In this document: positions 1-8,093 of the stretch, piece after piece
How the letters are laid out: every line of letters starts with the position of its first letter
How positions within the stretch are numbered: the stretch's first letter is position 1
Source of the DNA: Chlorobiota bacterium
GTDB taxonomy: Bacteria > Bacteroidota > Ignavibacteria > OLB7
Assembly (NCBI GenBank): GCA_016710285.1
Contig: JADJXR010000001.1
Location: 2,978,501-3,042,500 of the forward strand
Reading direction: 5' to 3'
DNA length: 64,000 nucleotides
Made by a program: the position numbers and the translations under genes
The notes under the pieces: generated by a model
What the model saw: the letters and a program-made list of their open reading frames with translations, nothing else
What the model was told of the DNA's origin: nothing
Databases searched by the model: none

Positions 1-75
1 CACGGCGGCGGGCTGCGCCACGGCGGAGCAGGCCAGCAGGGCCAAGAAAAGAGAGATGGCAACCAACAAACGCAT
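1..75 (-). CDS. N-terminus of an exported protein (partial)
   Basis: The first 25 codons of a minus-strand gene run off the left edge of the window. They start at an ATG (positions 73-75) and encode a classic export signal: MRLL, a hydrophobic core, then LLACSAVAQPAAV. The signal could be cleaved by signal peptidase I after AVA, or by signal peptidase II at the LLAC cysteine, which would make a lipoprotein. The rest of the protein lies outside the window, so no function can be given. It is divergent from dapF. Confidence 0.6.
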   Translation of the reverse strand, partial: MRLLVAISLFLALLACSAVAQPAAV

Positions 76-244
76 GAGCGATCGGGAACGGATTGAGGCA
101 ATGGAAAAGGGCGATGGCCTATTCATGGAAAGAACGGGTTCTTCCGGCTAATCATCACGGCAAAAAGATACGGCAAAAAGGACACGACAACCAGCCCACC
201 ACCCACGGAGGTCCGCAAGCCTTGCAATCCTGCTATTTTGCGGC

Positions 245-1099
245 ATGATCCTTCCATTCCAAAAAATGTCCGGCGCGGGGAACACCTTTATCGTGGCCGA
301 CAGCCGCCACGTCCCTTCCAATCTGGACCTTGCTTCGCTGGCTCCGCTGCTTTGCTCCCAAGAACAACCGCACGGCGGGGCCGATGGCTTCATGGCGATA
401 CGCCCGGGCGATTCCCAACCCGGCAGCCACGATTTCACCATGCTTTACTATAACCGCGACGGATCCACCGGAATGATGTGTGGCAACGGTGGTCGCTGCG
501 CCGTGCGGTTCGCTGCCGACCACGGATTTATTGCCAACCCCGATGCTGTGACTTTTGCCAACGCTGGGGTGGAGTATCGGGCAAGGCTTACCGAGCGGGG
601 GGTGCTGGTGCGGTTTCCCAATCCACGAAGGGTTGCGCTTCACCAATCGTTCAGCCTGTTCGGCACGGCGCAATCCTACCATTTTGTTGATGTTGGAACG
701 CCCCACGCAATCCTTCTTCTGGAAACCCTTGCCAGCAATCCCAACAACATTTCGGAGCTTGATGTGGCCAGCTGGGGCGCGGCGGTTCGGAACCACGAGG
801 CGTTCCGGCCGGAGGGGGCAAACGCAAACTTCTTGCAGGTGAGGGAAGGGGGGGCGGGCATTCAGCTGCGGACGTTTGAGCGTGGTGTGGAGGCCGAAAC
901 GGGGGCGTGCGGGACCGGAGCAATCGCCTCGGCAATCGTTGCCGCGCTCCTGTTTGGGTTGGCTGCGCCGGTGGCCGTTACAACCACCAGCGGCGCAACG
1001 CTGTACGTTGGCTTCACCGTGGAAGAGGGGGGGATCCAGAACGTTTTTTTAGAAGGGGATGCCACGGTGATGCTGGCCGGAGAGATGGAGCTTCGGTGA
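245..1099 (+). CDS. dapF: Diaminopimelate epimerase
   Basis: DapF converts LL- to meso-diaminopimelate in the cytoplasm, the last step before the lysine and peptidoglycan branches. The 284-residue protein has the usual family length. It opens with FQKMSGAGNTFIV and carries both catalytic cysteines: Cys79 in MCGNGGRC and Cys222 in ETGACGTGA. The ATG lies only four bases after a TATTTTG box (234-240) and no clear Shine-Dalgarno is visible, so the message may have little or no leader. It converges on the M28 peptidase gene. The pathway enzyme asd is in the same window at 62-63 kb but not in the same operon. Confidence 0.95.
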   Translation: MILPFQKMSGAGNTFIVADSRHVPSNLDLASLAPLLCSQEQPHGGADGFMAIRPGDSQPGSHDFTMLYYNRDGSTGMMCGNGGRCAVRFAADHGFIANPDAVTFANAGVEYRARLTERGVLVRFPNPRRVALHQSFSLFGTAQSYHFVDVGTPHAILLLETLASNPNNISELDVASWGAAVRNHEAFRPEGANANFLQVREGGAGIQLRTFERGVEAETGACGTGAIASAIVAALLFGLAAPVAVTTTSGATLYVGFTVEEGGIQNVFLEGDATVMLAGEMELR

Positions 1100-1160
1100 A
1101 AAGCACAACGCTGCCGCTGCGGTGGCCGGACGAATGCTTGGCGGCGCAGTGGGGGGAAGC

Positions 1161-2150
1161 TCAATACGTCAGCGCGTTCAAGTGGGCCCGTAGGCCGCCA
1201 ACCACGCGGGCCATGCGGTCGTAATCCAAGCGGTCGGGGGTGTCTGATGCGGTGTGATAGAAGGGGTAGCGGAAGGGGGCGGTGTCAGTAATCATAATCG
1301 CCTGGTAGCCTTGCTCCCAAAAGGCAGCGTGATCGCTCCAGCCGATGCCAGTAATCCACCCTGGCGCGCTTGCTCCCTCCGAAGGGAACGCCGTGGTTTG
1401 CCGGAATGCCGAGATTGCTTCCGTAACCAACGCACGCGAGTCCATGTTCCCCACAAAGGCAATGAAATTTCCGGTGGAAGGATAGCAGAGATTGAACGGG
1501 AAGGGGTAGGCTTGGCTTCCGACTGAATCGGAGTACCAGCCGATCGTTTCGATGCTGTACATGGCGCGGACCGCCTCGTTGCGGGCGCGGCATCTGGCGG
1601 CATAGATGCGGCTTCCTTGCAGGAAGTGTGGCGGCTCCTCGTTCGCAAAAAACACAAACCGGATGGTGCGCGAAAGCTGTTTCCCGGCGTAGGCCCGCGC
1701 CAACGCCAGCGTTGCTGCCACCCCCGACCCGTTATCGTTTGCGCCGGGCGCGCCGGGGGCGGTGTCGTAGTGTGCGCCAACAATCACGATGTCCTTCGCC
1801 GCGCCGCCCGGAATTTCGGCCACAAGGTTCCAGCAGGTTTTTCCGTTGGCCACAAACGGCTCCTTCCCAACATGGTATCCGAACGATTCCAACGTTGCGG
1901 TGATGTAGCTTGCCGCGCCTTGCAGTTGTGGGAAATGCTCAACGTTCCGTTCGCCGATTTCTTCCGCCAAATCGTACACGTACCGGCGCATCTCCGTGCT
2001 CAGTGCTTGCTCCTTTGGGGTCAGTGTTGGCAGCGGGCCGTGGAAGGTTTGCAGCGGCATGGCCACAATGGTGAAATACGCCACCAGCAACGCGCCCAGC
2101 AGCAACGCGATAGGGATAGAAAGAGCAAGAAGCCAACGAGGACGGGCCAT
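1161..2150 (-). CDS. M28 family zinc aminopeptidase, membrane-anchored
   Basis: This is a predicted 329-residue metallopeptidase. An N-terminal hydrophobic segment (about residues 5-28, after MARPRW) is an uncleaved anchor or signal peptide that places the catalytic domain in the periplasm. The M28 zinc ligands are visible in order: HYD in VGAHYDTAPG, Asp in GANDNGSG, the NEE pair in FFANEEP, Asp in GWSDHAAF, and His in FYHTASDTPD. The frame stays open about 290 bases further upstream, but that extension only translates a dispersed repeat. The ATG at 2148-2150, directly before the hydrophobic segment, is therefore chosen. The natural substrate cannot be told. Confidence 0.85.
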   Translation of the reverse strand: MARPRWLLALSIPIALLLGALLVAYFTIVAMPLQTFHGPLPTLTPKEQALSTEMRRYVYDLAEEIGERNVEHFPQLQGAASYITATLESFGYHVGKEPFVANGKTCWNLVAEIPGGAAKDIVIVGAHYDTAPGAPGANDNGSGVAATLALARAYAGKQLSRTIRFVFFANEEPPHFLQGSRIYAARCRARNEAVRAMYSIETIGWYSDSVGSQAYPFPFNLCYPSTGNFIAFVGNMDSRALVTEAISAFRQTTAFPSEGASAPGWITGIGWSDHAAFWEQGYQAIMITDTAPFRYPFYHTASDTPDRLDYDRMARVVGGLRAHLNALTY

Positions 2151-2236
2151 GAATGGTTGAAGGATTTGATAGAGTGCTTGCACCAAGAGGCACGCTCCAA
2201 AGTGCCAAAATTTTTCTTGCTCACTTTCTGGGTGAT

Positions 2237-2455
2237 CCTCACCAAAAATTCCCGAAGCGTCCCCCTCCAACGGAGGGGTGCCCGATAGGGCGGGGTGGGT
2301 TCGGGGGAACGAGCGAACGAGCGGGGTTTTGCGTTGGTTCCGGAAGGCTCTGATCCTGAGATTCGGGAGTGGGCGCGGTTCCGGATATGTCCCCAACCCA
2401 CCCCCCCGCCCCCTCCCAAGAGGGGGAGCCGCCCGCAAGGCCGCGCACGGAGCCG
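2237..2455 (+). repeat. Dispersed repeat R1, copy 1
   Basis: This ~220 bp element occurs again, nearly identical, at 4817-5036, and in part and inverted at 15478-15612. It starts CCTCACCAAAAATTCCCG, contains a GC-rich block with GTGCCCGATAGGGCGG, and ends in a pyrimidine/purine block around CTCCCAAGAGGGGGAG followed by GCACGGAGCCG. Neither the element nor its flanks encode a transposase. It fills most of the gene-free stretch 2151-2589 between the divergent M28 and sigma factor genes. It is probably a non-autonomous mobile or REP-type element. Confidence 0.75.
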
Positions 2456-2589
2456 TTGGAGTTTCTCATCAAGTCCTCCGAAAATTCACCCCGCATCGTG
2501 CGGCGCAACACACCTGCTGCAACTTTCCATCCGGTTTGCGGCACATGGATAGTACGCACACACGCTGACGGTAATCATCATCAGGCCTG

Positions 2590-3198
2590 ATGTCTTCCCA
2601 GCACGAACAACATACAACAGAACGGCAACAACGGTTTCTGCGGTTGCTGGACCCGATGCGCCCGCGATTGTCGCGGTTTGCCTGGGCCATGACGCGGGAC
2701 CGCGACGAAGCCGAGGATCTTGCTGCCGAAACAATCGCCGCAGCATGGGAAGGGTTTGGCCAGCTGCGCGATGAATCCGCATTTCCGGGGTGGCTGCTTC
2801 GGATTGCCGTTCGGATTCACCGCAGGACACGCCGCCGCCGGAAATTTTGGGGGATGTTCAGCCAAGAACACGCCGAGCAACTTCGCGACACCAGCACCGC
2901 GCCCGATGTCGCTGCCGAAATCCGAATCCTGTACGAAGCCTTGTCCCGGCTTCCCGAACGCCAGCGCGAAGCCGTGGTGTTGTTCGAGGTCGCGGACCTG
3001 CCGCTGGAGGAAATCCAACAGATCCAAGGAGGGACGCTTTCGGGGGTGAAGTCACGCGTGGTGCGGGGGCGCGAGCGGCTTGCGGAATTGATGACAGAAC
3101 GGCCCGCAACCAACCCGGAACGGACACCCGCAAGCAACGGAATTGCTCCAGAAAACGGAACAGCAACGATCACAATACCAACAGCGATTCACCGATGA
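2590..3198 (+). CDS. ECF-type RNA polymerase sigma factor
   Basis: This 202-residue protein has a sigma-70 region 2 (FAWAMTRDRDEAEDLAAETI, about residues 31-50) and a region 4 helix-turn-helix (LPERQREAVVLFEV to RGRERLAEL, about 124-170). There is no region 1 or 3, which defines the ECF class. Its stop overlaps the ATG of the next gene (ATGA), so the two are translationally coupled. The partner is a membrane protein, the usual arrangement for a sigma factor and its anti-sigma regulator. A second pair with the same layout and the same EIQQIQGGTL stretch lies at 21831-23881. The target genes are unknown. Confidence 0.88.
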   Translation: MSSQHEQHTTERQQRFLRLLDPMRPRLSRFAWAMTRDRDEAEDLAAETIAAAWEGFGQLRDESAFPGWLLRIAVRIHRRTRRRRKFWGMFSQEHAEQLRDTSTAPDVAAEIRILYEALSRLPERQREAVVLFEVADLPLEEIQQIQGGTLSGVKSRVVRGRERLAELMTERPATNPERTPASNGIAPENGTATITIPTAIHR

Positions 3199-4661
3199 AC
3201 AAGAACCAAAGCAACCAGCTTGATGATCTGTTCGCACAGGCGAAGCAAGTCCCTTTGCTGCCGTCGGAGGGTCGCATCCGCACGATTATCAATAATGGCA
3301 GTATCAATAATGGCAGTGGAACGTCCGGCCGGCGACTCCAAACGCCAACTTCACGCAGTACAACCAAACGAGCAACAACCATGACACTCACGATTCTTGG
3401 GCTGGCCGGTCTGCTTGGCATCGGCACCCTCTACTTTGGGCCAACGGAATCAGCACCCGAACTTCAAAAGTCCGAACTTCAAACCATTGCGGCTCCATCG
3501 CTTCCGGCCACAGCGCAGAAGCCGATGGCCATGCCGCTGGCAGTTGCGCCAGCAGCCACGCAGCAATCGGCACCAGCGGCGCAGTCAATGCCCCGCTACC
3601 GGGGCAACACCCCAAATGGCAACCAAAGCGTGCAAGGCCGCGACACGCTCCCCACGCAAACGGACAAGCAACGGGACGCACTGGCCAACAAGTTCACGGA
3701 GCAGATCGGTGGGGTGTTCAGCCAATACTGGCTGAACAAAATCAACGGCTACAAACGGCAGATTGATGCCATGCTCAGCCCCGACGACCTTGCCCGGCTG
3801 AACCGCATGCGGATCCGCTGGAGCCTGACCGATGGCGGGCTTAGCACAATGCTTCATGCCAGCGCAGGCGAGAACTTCCTCAGTTTCCATCTTGGTGTCA
3901 GCAGCAAACCATCAACGGAAACCACGCCGGAAAAAGAGAAGAACATGAAGGAGGAGATGGAGGGAATGGACCCGATGATGATGCTCCCGTTCATTCGCCA
4001 GATGATGCTTCAGGACACCAGCGAATCGGGAAAAATTCTTGCCGGGGCTATTGACTTGTCGGAAGGATATCGCCCGGGGCTGGATAACCTTCGCGACCAA
4101 GTGCTGCGCGATTTCTCCGAGTTCATTGACCTTGTGGCCAACCAAGCCAGCACCTTCGTTGACCAGAACAAGGACCAACTCAGCAAGGAGGATCGGGAGA
4201 AAGTGGCAACGATTCGGGAAAAAATTACCGAGGGGATTGGGGAGATTAAAAACCAGCAGAAACTGCTGACCGCAATCTACGGCCTTATCTTCGAGCCGGT
4301 GCTGATGCTCTACAATGGATCGGACATCAACGGCCTGATCTCTAGCGCGATCACTGAGCCGGTGGCGGGGTTGAAGTTATCGGAGAACCAGACGCTGAAG
4401 CAGAGCATCCCAAACCCGGCAACGGGGAACGTGGCGATTGGCTACACCTTGGCGGAGCCAAGCCAGCGCACGGTGCTGCGGGTGTTCGATGCCGCCGGCA
4501 ATGTGGTGGCCACCGCCGATCAAGGAAGCCGCCCCGCCGGAAATCACACCATCGCCCTGGATGTGAGTACGTGGAAAAATGGAACCTACCTGTACCACCT
4601 CACCACCCAAACAAGCAACGGGGAGCAGGTCTTCTCCAAGACGATGCAGGTGGTGAAGTAG
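3195..4661 (+). CDS. Membrane protein with T9SS-type sorting domain, putative regulator of the upstream sigma factor
   Basis: The 488-residue protein starts at an ATG overlapping the sigma factor stop. Its frame stays open upstream only as a shadow of the sigma gene. Residues 1-61 are predicted cytoplasmic and include LDDLFAQAK (9-17). Residues 62-82 form one transmembrane segment, followed by a Pro/Ala/Gln-rich linker, a helical charged domain of about 250 residues, and a C-terminal T9SS type A-like sorting domain (about 405-488, with IPNPATGNVAIGYTL and the terminal KTMQVVK). The N-terminal motif matches IEEVFSNAR in the paralogous protein at 21831-23285, which suggests a conserved sigma-binding peptide. 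An anti-sigma role is inferred from position and topology. A T9SS tail on an inner-membrane-anchored protein is unusual. Confidence 0.75.
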   Translation: MNKNQSNQLDDLFAQAKQVPLLPSEGRIRTIINNGSINNGSGTSGRRLQTPTSRSTTKRATTMTLTILGLAGLLGIGTLYFGPTESAPELQKSELQTIAAPSLPATAQKPMAMPLAVAPAATQQSAPAAQSMPRYRGNTPNGNQSVQGRDTLPTQTDKQRDALANKFTEQIGGVFSQYWLNKINGYKRQIDAMLSPDDLARLNRMRIRWSLTDGGLSTMLHASAGENFLSFHLGVSSKPSTETTPEKEKNMKEEMEGMDPMMMLPFIRQMMLQDTSESGKILAGAIDLSEGYRPGLDNLRDQVLRDFSEFIDLVANQASTFVDQNKDQLSKEDREKVATIREKITEGIGEIKNQQKLLTAIYGLIFEPVLMLYNGSDINGLISSAITEPVAGLKLSENQTLKQSIPNPATGNVAIGYTLAEPSQRTVLRVFDAAGNVVATADQGSRPAGNHTIALDVSTWKNGTYLYHLTTQTSNGEQVFSKTMQVVK

Positions 4662-4681
4662 AGAGGTGAGGCTTCTTTCTG

Positions 4682-4717
4682 AGGTGAGTTCGGAGGTGTC
4701 TCCGAACTCACCTTTCT
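4682..4717 (+). terminator. Intrinsic terminator after the sigma/T9SS-tail operon
   Basis: A perfect 14-base stem (AGGTGAGTTCGGAG / CTCCGAACTCACCT, loop GTGT) begins 21 bases after the stop codon and runs into TTCTGT. The stem is strong but the T-run is short. Confidence 0.7.
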
Positions 4718-4761
4718 GTATCCATCCTGATTTACCGGAGCGGATATCAGGGTGATGAGGG

Positions 4762-4818
4762 GTAGCGGCCCCGACCTCCGTCGGGATTGATAACAGGTCT
4801 TTAGCCTGCCGAGTAGCC
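4762..4818 (+). repeat. TCTTTAG-loop hairpin repeat, single unit
   Basis: The unit contains the CCGACCTCCGTCGG hairpin, a GATTGATAA spacer and CAGG-TCTTTAG-CCTG. It matches the units at 20848-20897 and 37976-38235, but here the second stem is CAGG/CCTG around the same TCTTTAG loop. Together with R1 copy 2 it fills the gene-free stretch 4662-5042. Confidence 0.7.
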
Positions 4819-5036
4819 TCACCAAAAATTCCCGAAGCGTCCCCCTCCCACGGAGGGGTGCCCGATAGGGCGGGGTGGGTTCGGGGGAAGCACCGAACAG
4901 GCGGTGGTTTCTGTTGTCCACCGAGGCTTGGTGATCCTGAGATTCGGAAGTGGGCGCGGTTTCGGATGTGTCCCCAACCCACCCCCCCGCTCCCTCCCAA
5001 GAGGGGGAGCCGCCCGCAAGGCCTCGCACGGAGCCG
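4817..5036 (+). repeat. Dispersed repeat R1, copy 2
   Basis: Near-identical over its ends to 2237-2455, with a more divergent middle (around 4890-4930). It stops six bases before the stop codon of the DUF5916 gene on the other strand, so the element sits directly at that gene's 3' end. Confidence 0.75.
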
Positions 5037-5042
5037 CATGGG

Positions 5043-7313
5043 CTACACTTTCCAGAGGTATTGGAATTTCAGAAACAGCTGGCGGTCGGTTTGGGTTAGG
5101 CCTGTGGGGGCGGGATAATCGGCCATGGCGTGCGAGGATCCAAGATAGAAGACCGAGAAGGAGTTGAGCTTGTAGGTCAGCAATGGCTCCAGCCGGAGCA
5201 GCTCCCCTTCGGTGACGTACTCGCACACAAGCCGCGCCGACAATTCGCGGTTGAACTGATACCCCAAACGCAAACGGAGGATGGTTGCCTCGAAGATATT
5301 CCCACGCTCATCGGGATAATCCAGATTGGAGTAAATCGCCTCGGGGACAATCGTCAGCCGCTCGAACGGCTTGAACGTTCCCCACAGACTGATATCCATG
5401 CCGCGCCCCAGAACCGGCGTTGGGATCGAGCGCGCAATCGTCCTTCCAAACGACATCCACGTTCCTGCCGAGGCTTCCTTCCACGGATTGGTGGAGATGT
5501 TGATCTCCATGCGGCGTATCCCGGGGAACTGAACTCCCCGGAAAAGCTCATGGCTTATCAGATATGCCAGCGAAAAATTTGTCTGCCCTTTCAAGTCAAA
5601 GCTCACCCCGGGCCGTAGCCAGAAATCTTTCGGCGTTCCCTCCCAGTTCCAAACCCTTCCTATCGTCGCGTTTGGCTGGATTCTAAAAATGAAACTCTCC
5701 GTTGGGTAAAAAGCATAGCCGGTCCAGAGGTTGACCTCGTGGCGGCTGTTGTTGAAGATAAAGCCATCGGCGGCGCGGAATCCGGGGCTGCTCATGGTGT
5801 AATCAAAGTCCATGGACCAGTTCAGCGCGCCCCGTTCAAGGCTAACGTAGGCGGCGGTTCCCTCAATCGTCTCTCCATCGAACTTGGCGGTGTGGCGGCC
5901 TTCGTCAAAGCGGATGTTTCGGTATGCCTCGGTTAGCACGGTGTCGGTCGGTTCTTTGGTGTGGCTAAGCATGAACTGCGTTTCCACCTGCCAGTTCCCG
6001 GCAAACCGCACGATTCCATCCAGCCCGGCAGTGGTTCCGGACCCGCCGCCAATCAACCGCCGGTCTGTGACCATTGCGCCGATGTAGTTGTTGTTCCCAA
6101 AAGCGCGGCGCAGGCGAAGGATGTTCGAGACGCTCCGCAACGGCGCATCGTCCGCGCCTGCCACAAACCCGGTGAACTCCTCGAACGGCAGCAGCAATGC
6201 CGTGTTCTCATCATACGCGCCGATGTACCCAACGCTCAGTTTGTCCGATTTCCCAATCAGTTTTGCGGCAACCAGCGGGTTGTTGATCGAGCGGGTATAA
6301 ACGGCGTTGATCCACGTGTCGAACAGGTCGCTCCCTTCCTGGAAGAACGGGCGGCGTTCGGGGTAGAACAGGGCGAAGGTGGTGTTCAGCCCAAGCTGGG
6401 TGTTGTCCGATTCAATCTGGCTGAAGTCGGGATTGATCGTCAGCTCGCCGGTGATGCTTGGGGTGAAGTCGTAGCGGATCCCAAGCCCTGCATCCCCTTT
6501 CACCGGCTCATTCTTCAGCCCGCTGTTGGGGTCGTTGGGGTTGGCTATCGTGGCCGATTGCGAAGCGATGACCGCCGGAAGAAATTGCCACTTCCCCCCG
6601 GGCTTGATGTTCTTGATTCCCGTCAGCGTTCCATACTGGCAGAACTGGCAAGGATCATCCTTGCTGATGGCGGACCAGGAGTATTCGCGGCGGCTGTCGC
6701 GGGGGTGGATCCGCCAGAAGGTTGCCCGCCACTTCTGTTCCGGCTGGTCAGGGAATCGGATGCTGCTGAACGGGATCGCCATTTCCACAAGGTAGCCGTC
6801 GTTGGTGATCTGCGCTTCCGACTCAAAGATCATGTCGAAACTGGCATCCTCGTTGTCGTTGGTCCAAAGCAAATCGCCCTGGACACCGTTTGCGGTCGTG
6901 AAAATTTCGTAGGCCCGCCCGGCATCGCCGTAGGTGTCAAGAATCAGCCCAACCTGGTCATCGTTGAAGGCTAAGTCCCGGTTGGTGAACGAAGCACGGA
7001 TTGCCGTGGGGTCATCGTAGCAACGGAAGGCGACGTACAGATGATGGTCGTCGTAGGCCACCATTGCTTCGGTGTTCACCGGCGGCTTCGCACGGTCGCC
7101 GGGGGTGAACTCGGAGAAGTTCGTCGCCACGTGGGCATCGCGCCAGCAGGGGTCATCCAGCTTTCCATCAATCGTTGGCGGGGTTGCCGTGCGCTGGACT
7201 TCAAGAGTAGGGAGGACGTTGGGGGAGAAGGGGGGCGCATCGGCGGAACGCCCGCCAGCAACCAGCAATCGGGAGCAGAAAAGGAGGCACAACAAGGCAA
7301 GGAGGTAGCGCAT
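5043..7313 (-). CDS. DUF5916 outer-membrane protein with CBM9-like N-terminal domain
   Basis: This 756-residue protein begins with a signal peptide (MRYLLALLCLLFCSRLLVAGG). A carbohydrate-binding family 9-like domain follows (about residues 40-220, from APPTIDGKLDDPCW through VAYDDHHLYVAF). The rest is a DUF5916 region rich in alternating aromatic/polar beta-strands that fits an outer-membrane barrel (FFQEGSDLFDTW, NPDFSQIE), ending in FLKFQYLWKV with near-terminal aromatics. The frame is open upstream of 7313, but that part lacks a signal sequence and overlaps repetitive DNA, so the ATG before the signal peptide is chosen. The family is common in Bacteroidota and relatives, and its substrate is unknown. 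Confidence 0.82.
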   Translation of the reverse strand: MRYLLALLCLLFCSRLLVAGGRSADAPPFSPNVLPTLEVQRTATPPTIDGKLDDPCWRDAHVATNFSEFTPGDRAKPPVNTEAMVAYDDHHLYVAFRCYDDPTAIRASFTNRDLAFNDDQVGLILDTYGDAGRAYEIFTTANGVQGDLLWTNDNEDASFDMIFESEAQITNDGYLVEMAIPFSSIRFPDQPEQKWRATFWRIHPRDSRREYSWSAISKDDPCQFCQYGTLTGIKNIKPGGKWQFLPAVIASQSATIANPNDPNSGLKNEPVKGDAGLGIRYDFTPSITGELTINPDFSQIESDNTQLGLNTTFALFYPERRPFFQEGSDLFDTWINAVYTRSINNPLVAAKLIGKSDKLSVGYIGAYDENTALLLPFEEFTGFVAGADDAPLRSVSNILRLRRAFGNNNYIGAMVTDRRLIGGGSGTTAGLDGIVRFAGNWQVETQFMLSHTKEPTDTVLTEAYRNIRFDEGRHTAKFDGETIEGTAAYVSLERGALNWSMDFDYTMSSPGFRAADGFIFNNSRHEVNLWTGYAFYPTESFIFRIQPNATIGRVWNWEGTPKDFWLRPGVSFDLKGQTNFSLAYLISHELFRGVQFPGIRRMEINISTNPWKEASAGTWMSFGRTIARSIPTPVLGRGMDISLWGTFKPFERLTIVPEAIYSNLDYPDERGNIFEATILRLRLGYQFNRELSARLVCEYVTEGELLRLEPLLTYKLNSFSVFYLGSSHAMADYPAPTGLTQTDRQLFLKFQYLWKV

Positions 7314-7459
7314 GGGTTCGTTATCCGTGAAGCGTTGTTTTAGGAAGGGAAAGGACTTCTGGCCAGCAAACAACGCCCCACCCAGTTGCAAGGTTACAGG
7401 CTTGGAAAAATGAGCAAGAACGGAGAGGTGGGGGGCATCGCACGATTTCCCGCCGCGCC

Positions 7460-7940
7460 CCCCTGCTTCGCCGCAAGCGGCTACGCGTCCCCCCAATGCT
7501 GGGGGGAAATGGGTTTGGCTATTGATCTTTTTCTCTCTGGACCTCACACCACCACTGCCGGCCCCTCCCCCAGAATTGGGGGAGGCGGGGTGGGGGCTTG
7601 CTGCGTTGGCGGGTTGGTGATGAGACGCCGAAGGCTAAAGACCTTCGGCTACCTCCTTCTTTCAATACTTCCTCTCTGGATCTCACGCCACCACTGCCGG
7701 CCCCTCCCCCAGAATTGGGGGAAGCGGGGAGGGGGGCTTGCTGCGTTGGCGGGTTGGTGATGAGACGCCGAAGGCTAAAGACCTTCGGCTACCGCCGCAA
7801 GCGGCTGCGCGTCCCCCCAATGCTGGGGGGAAATGGGTTTCTACTATTGATCTTTTTCTCTCTGGACCTCACACCACCTCTGCCGGCCCCTCCCCCAGAA
7901 TTGGGGGAGGCGGGGAGGGGGCTTGCTGCGTTGGCGGAGC
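7460..7940. repeat. Composite tandem repeats with CCCCCAGAATTGGGGG hairpins
   Basis: The gene-free stretch 7314-8093 is mostly repetitive. A ~75 bp block (CTGCCGGCCCCTCCCCCAG to GCTTGCTGCGTTGGCGG) occurs at about 7541-7618, 7678-7757 and 7863-7938. A second block (GCCGCAAGCGGCT to TTTTTCTCTCTGGACCTCAC) occurs at about 7472-7550 and 7794-7872. TCTTTAG-type hairpins (GCCGAAGG-CTAAAGA-CCTTCGGC) sit between them at 7627-7649 and 7767-7789. Short open frames in this stretch merely read the repeats. No coding gene is supported here. Confidence 0.75.
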
Positions 7941-8093
7941 TTCCCGCTGTGCCTCCAAAAACGTTTCGCAACACGCCGCCGTGCCTCATTCAGTTGGTGA
8001 TGCGTAGATTGTTGGCGGGTCAGTTCGGACTCTTTTCTTCTCACCGCTGGCCCACCTCTCTCGTATCCATGAACCGCTAACCTCTGGACTGCA

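Noticed and set aside
1161..2438. Longer version of the M28 peptidase starting at 2438.
   Set aside because: The extra 96 codons translate the R1 repeat and precede the membrane signal, so the start at 2150 is more plausible.
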